Part shown: piece by piece, positions 19,115 to 26,179 of the stretch | How the letters are laid out: every line of letters begins with the position of its first letter | Position numbering within the stretch: position 1 is the first letter of the stretch | From: Marivirga harenae | Lineage (GTDB): Bacteria > Bacteroidota > Bacteroidia > Cytophagales > Cyclobacteriaceae | Assembly (NCBI RefSeq): GCF_030534335.1 | Contig: NZ_CP130565.1 | Span: forward strand, 3,245,501-3,309,500 | DNA length: 64,000 nt | Direction of reading: 5' to 3' | Position numbers and translations under genes: made by a program | Notes under the pieces: model-generated | Database searches by the model: none | What the model was told of the DNA's origin: nothing | Seen by the model: the letters and a program-made list of their open reading frames with translations, nothing else

Positions 19115-19131
19115 AGTCCGTAAATGAAAAT

Positions 19132-19728
19132 ATGACTGTGTTTGCAATTAATGTTAAAAATATCCATCCTTCTGAAATGGTTGAGGTCCCTATTTTCGTT
19201 AGCGAATTAACCGCTGAATTCAATTTATCAAGTGATACTATCAATTTGGCTTTTGAAAATGAGATTGAATTAGAAGCTCTGTCAGAATCTGCGGCATCGT
19301 GGAATTGGAAAATAGACAATCAGTTGGTCAGTCAGAGTTCGGAAGTTAGCCATCAATTCTCAGCTGCAGGTGTCTTCGATATTCAATTATCGGTAACCGA
19401 TACATTAGGATGTGAACAATCTAACAAAAAGCAGCTAGTGGTTTTCAATGATCCGTTACTAGGAAATAAAAATGAGTTGAAGTCATACTTTTCAATTTAC
19501 CCCAATCCAGCCGACAAATTGGTTCACTTAAGTGGAAAAGATCAATTCAAATTTGATTCGTATAGTGTAGTCGATGCCAAAGGAAAAGAAGTGATGAGGT
19601 CAAAAAATGAGTTACCACTTCTACAAACTGAAATAATTGATGTGTCGGAATTAAAACAAGGCCCCTATTATTTGATTATTAGAAGAGGTAAACAAGAAGC
19701 CTCGTTTTTATTTGTTATAAATCGTTAA
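19132..19728 (+). CDS. 3' part of the S8 protease: PKD-like domain and type IX sorting tail
   Basis: 198 residues from the first in-frame ATG, but the frame is open from 19084 and the true continuation starts at about 19099 (PEVNLESVNENMTV). It holds a second PKD-like domain (SAASWNWKIDN...FDIQLSVTD) and a C-terminal Por/type A sorting domain starting SYFSIYPNPADKLV and ending in FLFVINR. Such tails direct export by the type IX system and are removed at the cell surface. It has no signal peptide of its own and makes sense only joined to 15524-19114. The total restored protein would have about 1400 residues. Confidence 0.85.
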   Translation: MTVFAINVKNIHPSEMVEVPIFVSELTAEFNLSSDTINLAFENEIELEALSESAASWNWKIDNQLVSQSSEVSHQFSAAGVFDIQLSVTDTLGCEQSNKKQLVVFNDPLLGNKNELKSYFSIYPNPADKLVHLSGKDQFKFDSYSVVDAKGKEVMRSKNELPLLQTEIIDVSELKQGPYYLIIRRGKQEASFLFVINR

Positions 19729-19745
19729 ATAGGATATTGTAATTT

Positions 19746-20996
19746 ATGAAAGATATATACGCTGAACTTATTTCTATAGGAGATGAAATACTCTACGGTC
19801 AAACCTTAGATACTAACTCCCATTATATTAGTGCTGAATTAGATAAGTTGGGAATTCGAGTTCATAGAAAAGTAACTGTAGCTGACAGCAGGGAAGCCAT
19901 CATGAAAGCATTTAAAGAAGCTGAAGTAAATGCTGACATTATTATTATTACGGGTGGGCTAGGTCCTACAAAAGACGATTTAACAAAACCACTTTTAGCC
20001 GAGTATTTTGATTCTGGAATGAAGCTTCATGAAGACATTTTAGAAGACTTAAGGGAGCGATTTGTTAAAAGGGGCAGAGAACTCAATGAATTAAATAAAG
20101 GACAAGCAGAATTACCTGAAAAATGTAAACCGATTGAAAATAAGTATGGCACTGCTCCAGGGATGTGGTTTGAAAAAGATGGTAAGGTATTTATATCTAT
20201 GCCTGGTGTCCCAAGTGAAATGAAGTATATGATGGAGGATACTATCTTGCCACGGTTCAAGGATATGTATCAGACACCTGTTTTAATTCATAAAATGGTA
20301 AAGACGGTTGGTATCCCTGAAAGCATATTAGCGGAGAAATTGGAGGATTGGGAGAATAATCTTCCTAAAGAAATAAAATTGGCGTATCTGCCTGGTTTAA
20401 AACAGGTCAAGATGCGATTAACTGCTTCAGGTCAAGATGAGCAGCATCTGCAAGATCTCATTGAAGAAGAAGTCAATAAATTATATCAATTGGTAGGTAA
20501 ATATATTTACGGAACCGATGACAGTAATTTAGCGGGTAAAGTTGGAGAATTATTATTACAGCAAAATAAGACTATTGCGGTAGCAGAAAGTTGTACCGGT
20601 GGGCAGATTGCGCACTTGATAACAGCTAATGCTGGAAGTTCCACTTATTACAGAGGAGGTATAAATCCGTATCATAATGATTTGAAGATTAATGTCCTAG
20701 GCATTAAAACAGAAACTATTGAGAAGCATGGTGCAGTAAGCGAACAAACCGTGATAGAAATGGCGGAAAGAGTACGTGAAATTTTTGGTGCCGATATAGG
20801 GATTTCAACCAGTGGAGTTGCAGGGCCAGGAGGGGGCTCAGAAGAGAAACCAGTAGGTACTGTATGGGTTGCTTTGGCAGATGGACAGAATACCCAAACT
20901 AAATTGTATCATTTTCAGTTTGATAGAGCAGGTAATATAGAGATGACTTCTAATTCATTATTAAATTTGGTTCGACAAACTTTAAGCTTAAAATAA
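19746..20996 (+). CDS. cinA: CinA family nicotinamide-nucleotide amidase
   Basis: 416 residues with both usual parts: an N-terminal MoaB/MogA-like domain (SIGDEILYGQTLDTN, TGGLGPTKDD) and a C-terminal PncC deamidase domain (S282 in AVAESCTGG, STSGVAGPGGG). The PncC part hydrolyses nicotinamide mononucleotide to the nicotinate form in pyridine nucleotide salvage; the N-terminal part has ADP-ribose pyrophosphatase activity in characterised relatives. It starts 17 bases after the S8 gene and may be co-transcribed with it. Cytosolic; length normal for the fused form. Confidence 0.95.
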   Translation: MKDIYAELISIGDEILYGQTLDTNSHYISAELDKLGIRVHRKVTVADSREAIMKAFKEAEVNADIIIITGGLGPTKDDLTKPLLAEYFDSGMKLHEDILEDLRERFVKRGRELNELNKGQAELPEKCKPIENKYGTAPGMWFEKDGKVFISMPGVPSEMKYMMEDTILPRFKDMYQTPVLIHKMVKTVGIPESILAEKLEDWENNLPKEIKLAYLPGLKQVKMRLTASGQDEQHLQDLIEEEVNKLYQLVGKYIYGTDDSNLAGKVGELLLQQNKTIAVAESCTGGQIAHLITANAGSSTYYRGGINPYHNDLKINVLGIKTETIEKHGAVSEQTVIEMAERVREIFGADIGISTSGVAGPGGGSEEKPVGTVWVALADGQNTQTKLYHFQFDRAGNIEMTSNSLLNLVRQTLSLK

Positions 20997-21026
20997 TTGA
21001 GAAAAAGTTTATAAATGTTAATTTTG
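20997..21026 (+). promoter_or_regulatory. Candidate promoter for the E2 gene
   Basis: TTGA at 20997-21000, 18 bases, then TAATTTTG at 21019-21026. The -7 box is a perfect TAnnTTTG; the -33 box is imperfect. The leader to the E2 ATG would be about 130 bases. Confidence 0.4.
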
Positions 21027-21162
21027 TACAAATTTGATTTGGTTAAACTATGGAAATTGAACCAACTAAATAAAAAACGTCATATAATGGAAGGAAATCG
21101 TTCCTTCTAAAAATCAGTGATATTAAAAAAGTTTTTGATTTCAATAAACGACTAATTATTTC

Positions 21163-22503
21163 ATGGCAACTGTAGAAATGGTAATGCCCAAGATGGGTGA
21201 AAGTATAATGGAAGCAACAGTGCTTACCTGGTTGAAAAAAGAGGGTGAGACTATTGAAGAAGATGAATCAGTATTAGAAGTGGCTACTGATAAGGTAGAT
21301 ACTGAAGTTCCTGCCCTAGAAGCAGGTGTTCTTAAACAAATACTAGTTCAAGAAGGAGATGTTGTGGGAGTAGGTAAACCAATAGCGATCATCGAAACTG
21401 AAGGTGGAGGTGCTTCCGATAAAGATGTTTCTGGAGTAGATTCAGCAAATCTTGAAAGCCCGGCTCCTGCTACTGCAACTGCCGACACTAGTCTTTCTTC
21501 ATCTTCGGGCAATAATGGACATGATATTGCAGCTCGATCAGAGTCAGGTAGATTCTATTCTCCTTTGGTAAGGAATATTGCCAAAGAAGAAAATATTGAA
21601 ATGGCTGAACTGGAGTCTATTTCCGGAACTGGAAAAGATGGTAGAGTGACTAAAAAAGACATTTTGTCTTATTTAGAAAATCGAGAAGAGGCTCCTGCAA
21701 AAGCAGCAAGTCAACCAAGCCCTGCACCAGCAGCTTCAAGTGCGCAGCCTGCTGCACAACCTGCTCCTAAAGGGGTTCCAGTTAGTATTTCTAGCGATGA
21801 TGAAATCATCGAAATGGACAGAATGCGTAAGATGATTGCCGGTAGAATGGTGGATTCTAAGCGTATTTCTCCACATGTGACATCATTTGTTGAAGCAGAT
21901 ATGACTAGCGTTGTGCAATGGAGAAATAAACATAAGAATTCATTCAAAGAGCAGGAAAATGGGAACTTGACTTTCACTCCAATTTTTATTGAAGCAGTCG
22001 TAAAGGCGATAAAAGACTATCCAATGATCAATGTTCAGGTTGATGGAGATAGAATAATCAAAAAGAAGCATATCAATATTGGAATGGCAGTAGCGCTTCC
22101 AAGTGGTAATTTGATTGTTCCGGTGATTAAAGATGCGGATCAATTGAACATTAGAGGTTTGGCTAATAAAGTCAATGATTTAGCTAGAAGGGCCCGTGAT
22201 GGCAAATTGAAAGCTGAAGAATTGGAAGGTGGAACATTTACCATCTCCAATGTTGGTTCTTTCGGAAACGTGATGGGTACGCCAATCATCATGCAGCCAC
22301 AAGTGGGTATCTTAGCTTTAGGTGCAATTGTTAAAAAGCCTGCTGTTCTGGAAACACCTGAGGGAGATGTGATAGCAATTAGACATAAAATGTTCTTATC
22401 GCATTCCTATGACCACCGTGTAGTGGACGGTTCTCTTGGCGGAATGGTAGTGAGAAGAGTAGCTGACTATCTTGAAAAGTGGGATGCCAAAAAAGATTTA
22501 TAG
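21163..22503 (+). CDS. 2-oxoacid dehydrogenase E2 (dihydrolipoamide acyltransferase)
   Basis: 446 residues. A lipoyl domain (about 1-80) carries the lipoylated K44 in ATDKVDTEVPA. After a Ala/Pro-rich linker comes the E1/E3-binding domain (SPLVRNIAKEEN...GKDGRVTKKDI, about 130-165), another linker, and the catalytic domain ending with H418 and D422 in SYDHRVVDG. The enzyme moves an acyl group from lipoate to CoA in the pyruvate, branched-chain or 2-oxoglutarate complex. The sequence alone does not tell which; E1 and E3 genes are not adjacent. The branched-chain type is a common fit for stand-alone E2 genes in this group. Confidence 0.92.
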   Translation: MATVEMVMPKMGESIMEATVLTWLKKEGETIEEDESVLEVATDKVDTEVPALEAGVLKQILVQEGDVVGVGKPIAIIETEGGGASDKDVSGVDSANLESPAPATATADTSLSSSSGNNGHDIAARSESGRFYSPLVRNIAKEENIEMAELESISGTGKDGRVTKKDILSYLENREEAPAKAASQPSPAPAASSAQPAAQPAPKGVPVSISSDDEIIEMDRMRKMIAGRMVDSKRISPHVTSFVEADMTSVVQWRNKHKNSFKEQENGNLTFTPIFIEAVVKAIKDYPMINVQVDGDRIIKKKHINIGMAVALPSGNLIVPVIKDADQLNIRGLANKVNDLARRARDGKLKAEELEGGTFTISNVGSFGNVMGTPIIMQPQVGILALGAIVKKPAVLETPEGDVIAIRHKMFLSHSYDHRVVDGSLGGMVVRRVADYLEKWDAKKDL

Positions 22504-22524
22504 AATTTAAAAGTTATTAAAGGA

Positions 22525-22553
22525 AAAAAGGGACTATGTACGGTCCTTTTTTT
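22525..22553 (+). terminator. Terminator after the E2 gene
   Basis: A 10-bp stem AAAAAGGGAC with GTCCTTTTTT (one G:T pair), eight-base loop and a T7 tail, 22 bases after the E2 stop. Confidence 0.85.
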
Positions 22554-22610
22554 GTGCCATAACATTTTTGAATGAAAGGTAGTTTTTAAATAAACATAAA
22601 TATTCTGTCT

Positions 22611-23315
22611 ATGAAAAGCCTGTCTCTGTTTCTCTTGCTATTAACATTTACAATTAGTTGTCATGCTCAAAGTGATCGAGATCGTAAAAACTATACTTTT
22701 AAATCTGGTGATCGATTTGGGACTGGAAAATGGTATATGGGCAGGGAAATAGCTCATGTGATGGGTTATCAAGGGATAAACTGGTTGGAGCGAGATGAAA
22801 GAGAGAAAGAGGAAAATACAAGCAGACTTCTAAAGAACATGGACATTCAAGAGCAAGAAGTCATTGCTGATATTGGTGCGGGATCGGGTTATCATGTTTT
22901 CAAAATGGCTCCTGTAGCGAAAACAATATATGCAGTTGATATTCAGCCAGAAATGTTAGCGGCAATCAATGAGAAGAAGGAAGAAATGGGAATAGACAAT
23001 ATTGAATTAATAAAGGGAACAGAAAAGAGTGTTAATCTGCCTAGCAATACTGTTGACAAAGTTTTAATGGTAGATGTCTATCATGAATTTAGTTTCCCGA
23101 TCGAGATGATAGCTTCCATTAAGAAATCATTAAAACCAAAAGGCAAAATATACCTTATAGAATATAGGTCGGAAGATGATAGCGTACCAATTAAGCGACT
23201 ACATAAAATGAGCGAAAAACAAGCGGTGAAGGAATTTAAGGCAGCCGGATTTATATTAAAGAAAAACATTGATAATCTCCCGTGGCAGCATTGTATGGTT
23301 TTTATTCGGCAATAA
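22611..23315 (+). CDS. Class I SAM methyltransferase with an N-terminal signal sequence
   Basis: 234 residues. The SAM-binding motif I is VIADIGAGSGYHVFKMA (about 83-99), followed by an acidic motif (YAVDIQPEM) and motif IV (VDKVLMVDVYHEF), a UbiE-like Rossmann methyltransferase. The first 20 residues (MKSLSLFLLLLTFTISCHAQ) form a clear export signal, possibly with a lipoprotein Cys at 17. This is odd, because SAM is not known in the periplasm. The same combination occurs in other bacteria, and its function is unknown. It follows the E2 terminator and converges with the hydrolase gene. Confidence 0.85.
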   Translation: MKSLSLFLLLLTFTISCHAQSDRDRKNYTFKSGDRFGTGKWYMGREIAHVMGYQGINWLERDEREKEENTSRLLKNMDIQEQEVIADIGAGSGYHVFKMAPVAKTIYAVDIQPEMLAAINEKKEEMGIDNIELIKGTEKSVNLPSNTVDKVLMVDVYHEFSFPIEMIASIKKSLKPKGKIYLIEYRSEDDSVPIKRLHKMSEKQAVKEFKAAGFILKKNIDNLPWQHCMVFIRQ

Positions 23316-23352
23316 TCTTCATCGTGAATTGTAATCAATATTTCGATCGGTT

Positions 23353-24306
23353 TTACATTTCTGAAGCCTCAACGAAAATTTTCTTAATTTTGTCTATTAC
23401 TTCAGCACGGTTTTTTTCTAAACCATGACTATCATTTTCAAATAGATGAAGACTTACCTTTTTACCTTGCTTTTGCAAACTATCAGCTAATGCAAGAGCT
23501 TGAGAATAATGAACATGTTCGTCAGTTTTACTATGAAAAATAAGGAAAGGGATATCGGGTAATTTATCTACCCAGTAATTTGCCGACCTTGATTGTAGAG
23601 CCGCCTTTGGTTTATACTTATAGTTGGGAATTAATTCCTGATATACTGCTTCCATTTGAACATGATGTTTGAGTGTTATTTCTAAATCAGATATTCCTCC
23701 TATTGTGGCAACAGATTTTATTTTATCACCTTTATAATTTTTAAGGGTTAGATAATTCATCATTCCGCCTCTGCTTATTCCTAATAAATTAATGTGATTT
23801 GTATCTGCCTTTTCAATTTGACTCAAATGAGAAATTAGGTTTGTGTTGTCTCTAACATCAATACCTCCAAATTCCTCTTTACCTTCACCACCGCTATTAC
23901 CTCTGTAATTTGATGCCACAACCACAAATCCTTCAGATGCAAAGGGAGCCATTATTTCAATTGCTGTTGCAATTAAGAGTCTACCTAATTCTTGATTACC
24001 ACCTCTATTAAATATAATGACAGGATATTTGCCAGGTTTTTTAGGTTGAACCATAAAACCAGAAATCATTAAACTATCACTATTGTACGCCATAGAAAAA
24101 ATTTGCACATCATTTAGGTAATTAAATAATTCGGGATGATGTTCAATCTTTTTAGCAATAGGGGCACTCAAATAATCCACTGGTTTCAGTAGGATATTAT
24201 TTCCGTTAAAATTGCCAAACCGGCTTCTAATGTCAAGCTCTTCTTCTCTGCTATTGCAACCTAGCAAAATTGCAACAAGCAGAATCGAATAAAAAATGTC
24301 CCTCAT
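23353..24306 (-). CDS. Alpha/beta hydrolase lipoprotein (prolyl oligopeptidase-like)
   Basis: 317 residues. A lipoprotein signal (lipobox ILLGC, Cys17) anchors it to a membrane. The alpha/beta hydrolase triad can be placed: S178 in GISRGGM, D262 in KTDEHVHY and H294 in NDSHGLE; NRGGNQE and SNYRGNSGGEG belong to the oxyanion region. The order and spacing match S9/dienelactone-hydrolase-like peptidases and esterases. Substrate unknown. It is the last gene of the PadR operon, 10 bases after the small membrane protein gene, so its expression is probably under PadR control. Confidence 0.85.
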   Translation of the reverse strand: MRDIFYSILLVAILLGCNSREEELDIRSRFGNFNGNNILLKPVDYLSAPIAKKIEHHPELFNYLNDVQIFSMAYNSDSLMISGFMVQPKKPGKYPVIIFNRGGNQELGRLLIATAIEIMAPFASEGFVVVASNYRGNSGGEGKEEFGGIDVRDNTNLISHLSQIEKADTNHINLLGISRGGMMNYLTLKNYKGDKIKSVATIGGISDLEITLKHHVQMEAVYQELIPNYKYKPKAALQSRSANYWVDKLPDIPFLIFHSKTDEHVHYSQALALADSLQKQGKKVSLHLFENDSHGLEKNRAEVIDKIKKIFVEASEM

Positions 24307-24316
24307 ATCTTAAATG

Positions 24317-24688
24317 TTATACCTCCTTCAAGGATTGCTTATACATATTGTAAAACAGTAGAGGGAGAAAGGCAAAAGCTAAGAATACAAAAGTCATAAC
24401 CATTACGATATTCGCATAAAAATCGCTGCTAAACCTAAGCCATGTAGAAATTACAAAAAATATCACAGCAGCTAGACCAAATATCCACTGCATTAAGAAT
24501 CTTTTCTCGGTCAATTTTCCTTCTTTCCATTTATAGAAAAATAAAAGTGGGAAACATATCAAACCCGCACTGGTACCTCCCAAGTAAAGCATAATGAAAG
24601 AGTAGGGGAGTTGTAAAATTTTAAAAAGGAAACCTACAACAAATATAAAACTAAAGAACCAAGCGAAAATATAAACTATCTTTTTCAT
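24317..24688 (-). CDS. Small membrane protein with FKILxLP motif
   Basis: 123 residues with four hydrophobic segments (about 5-24, 30-52, 66-84, 92-115). The first pair carries GFLFKILQLPYSF, a variant of the FKILHLPGA motif found twice in the upstream gene product, so the two are paralogous. The same kind of motif is seen in the type IX motor protein GldL, but the rest does not match GldL. No catalytic residues are evident. The ATG overlaps the stop of the upstream gene (ATGA), giving translational coupling. Function unknown; inner membrane. Confidence 0.7.
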   Translation of the reverse strand: MKKIVYIFAWFFSFIFVVGFLFKILQLPYSFIMLYLGGTSAGLICFPLLFFYKWKEGKLTEKRFLMQWIFGLAAVIFFVISTWLRFSSDFYANIVMVMTFVFLAFAFLPLLFYNMYKQSLKEV

Positions 24689-25314
24689 GCTTCCTTGTGA
24701 TTAATAGCTTCTACTTGACTTGATTTATACATTCTAAAGAATAGGAATGGGAGGAATAGTAAGCCAAAAGACAGCATTCCTAGCCCGAAGATAACTGCAG
24801 CTCCTTGTAAATGTAAAATCTTAAAGGTTCCTCCAACAAAAAGTAACATCAAGCTTAGGGTGCCAAAAATCCATTTAAGCTTTTCTGACATTACTTTAAG
24901 TACCTTGTCTTTAAACTTGTTAATAAGTATCAGAGGAAGGAAAATGAAGGAAAGTCCCATCAATCCTGAAAAAAGCAGGACGGTTGCTCCTGGCAGGTGC
25001 AAAATTTTGAAAAATGCACCAAATGTGATCGAAAGGGCGAAGAGGTAGCCCATGATATACGTGATTTGTTTCATAAGAATTATTTTTTTGTGGTTTAGTA
25101 AATAAATAGTTTCGTTTTGTATTTCTTCAAAACCATTTGGAGTGGTTTGTTCAAAGGCCTTTAAATACGCATCATCAAAAGCTTCCCCTTTTTGCATTTC
25201 AATTTCTATCAGACAACAAAAATGATCAATAAGGTCCTCTTGCACCTCAGGAGATGAAATGCCACTTTTCTTTATTTTTTGGCTGATAAAGTCAAATTGC
25301 TGATCGGTTATCAT
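24685..25314 (-). CDS. HAAS-like domain membrane protein
   Basis: 209 residues. The soluble N-terminal 75 residues (PEVQEDLIDHFCCLIEIE ... AFDDAYLKAFE) look like a HAAS signalling domain, a helical module usually encoded beside PadR regulators. Four membrane segments follow, in two repeats, each with the motif FKILHLPGA or FKILHLQGA. The gene overlaps padR upstream and the small membrane protein gene downstream by four bases each. By analogy with other PadR/HAAS pairs it may bind or sense something and signal to, or be controlled by, PadR. This is inference from layout. Confidence 0.7.
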   Translation of the reverse strand: MITDQQFDFISQKIKKSGISSPEVQEDLIDHFCCLIEIEMQKGEAFDDAYLKAFEQTTPNGFEEIQNETIYLLNHKKIILMKQITYIMGYLFALSITFGAFFKILHLPGATVLLFSGLMGLSFIFLPLILINKFKDKVLKVMSEKLKWIFGTLSLMLLFVGGTFKILHLQGAAVIFGLGMLSFGLLFLPFLFFRMYKSSQVEAINHKEA

Positions 25315-25658
25315 AGGGCAGGAGAAATTTGGTTACTTGGAAATACAATCTTATTCAGTGTTTGCATGAAGTCTTCCAGTTCTTTTACCACTTCCTTTTT
25401 CTCTGTTTTTCCCTTGGTGGTTAGCGTGTAATATTTTCTGACTCTTTTTCCAATCTTCACTTCCTCTGTAGTAAGAATACCATCTTTTAGTAATTTATGT
25501 AGAGTAGGATAGAGACTACCATCTTTGATTAGGATTTTCCCATCAGAGATTTCTTTCACTTTTTGGCATATTTCATAGCCATACATTTTCCCGTTGTCCT
25601 CAAGGAGTTTTAAAATGATTACTCCTAATGTGCCTTTTAATAGTTCTTTTGAATACAT
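25311..25658 (-). CDS. PadR family transcriptional regulator
   Basis: 115 residues from the ATG at 25658 (MYSKELLKGTLGVIILKLLE), the usual PadR start; the frame is open to a TTG at 25691 but that would run through the promoter. The winged helix is complete: MYGYEICQKV, SDGKILIKDGSLYPTLHKLL, RKYYTLTTKGK. PadR proteins are dimeric repressors whose ligand binding releases the operator. An operator-like repeat lies directly upstream. It heads a four-gene overlapping operon with the HAAS-like protein, a membrane protein and a hydrolase. Confidence 0.93.
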   Translation of the reverse strand: MYSKELLKGTLGVIILKLLEDNGKMYGYEICQKVKEISDGKILIKDGSLYPTLHKLLKDGILTTEEVKIGKRVRKYYTLTTKGKTEKKEVVKELEDFMQTLNKIVFPSNQISPAL

Positions 25659-25662
25659 AGAA

Positions 25663-25692
25663 CAAATATACATCATAATACGATGTATCAAA
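25663..25692 (-). promoter_or_regulatory. padR operon promoter
   Basis: On the minus strand TTTG (plus 25689-25692), an 18-base spacer, then TATATTTG (plus 25663-25670), both perfect to consensus. The padR ATG comes four bases after the -7 box, so the mRNA is probably leaderless. Confidence 0.75.
25668..25688. promoter_or_regulatory. PadR operator
   Basis: ATACATC-N7-GATGTAT is a perfect inverted repeat, the ATGTAT/ATACAT type known for PadR sites. It fills the spacer between the -33 and -7 boxes and overlaps the -7 box, ideal for repression. Confidence 0.7.
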
Positions 25693-25810
25693 ATAAAATG
25701 ATCATAAATTTTAATAGATGACCTTTAAGAATGACTACGAAGTATTATCAAGTATCTTATGAATTTTAGTAAAATGGTATAGATTCGATTGAAAAAATCA
25801 CCAACCATCA

Positions 25811-25924
25811 ATGATGAAAAAATATTTAAAATTAATAGTACGGATCGTTCTAGGTTTGTTGATTGCTGAATTCAGCTTTGATTTTATTTCAGGAATGCTA
25901 TTTCCTTATGTATCGAATGAATAA
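25811..25924 (+). CDS. Possible 37-residue membrane peptide
   Basis: ATG ATG AAA AAA opens a 37-codon frame, MMKKYLKLIVRIVLGLLIAE followed by FSFDFISGMLFPYVSNE and a TAA. It has a basic N-terminus and one hydrophobic helix, like small membrane proteins or the truncated start of a DoxX-type protein. It lies in the 520-base gap between padR and ppk1. No homologue is recalled, and a frame of this length can arise by chance. Confidence 0.35.
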   Translation: MMKKYLKLIVRIVLGLLIAEFSFDFISGMLFPYVSNE

Positions 25925-26179
25925 ATATTCTTTAAAGTTCCAGCTTTCTCATTTCAAAATTCTACTACATATTATAAAATTCATTTGCTAAAAATCAATG
26001 GTCGCTTTATTTTGAACTTGGAAGATTTACAATAGATTAATACAAATAAGGCTTACAATTAGACGCATTTTATTTAATTTGTTGTTTAAGATTTAGTTCC
26101 TGTCTCGAACTAGATTTTTCTTCTTTAATGAATAAATAAGCCAAAAGCTTTCTTAAATTTAGCAATTGAATCATTACCC
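25925..26179. other. Non-coding AT-rich leader before ppk1
   Basis: About 255 AT-rich bases. I see no ORF, RNA gene, terminator or clear promoter pair; it must contain the ppk1 promoter. Confidence 0.4.
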
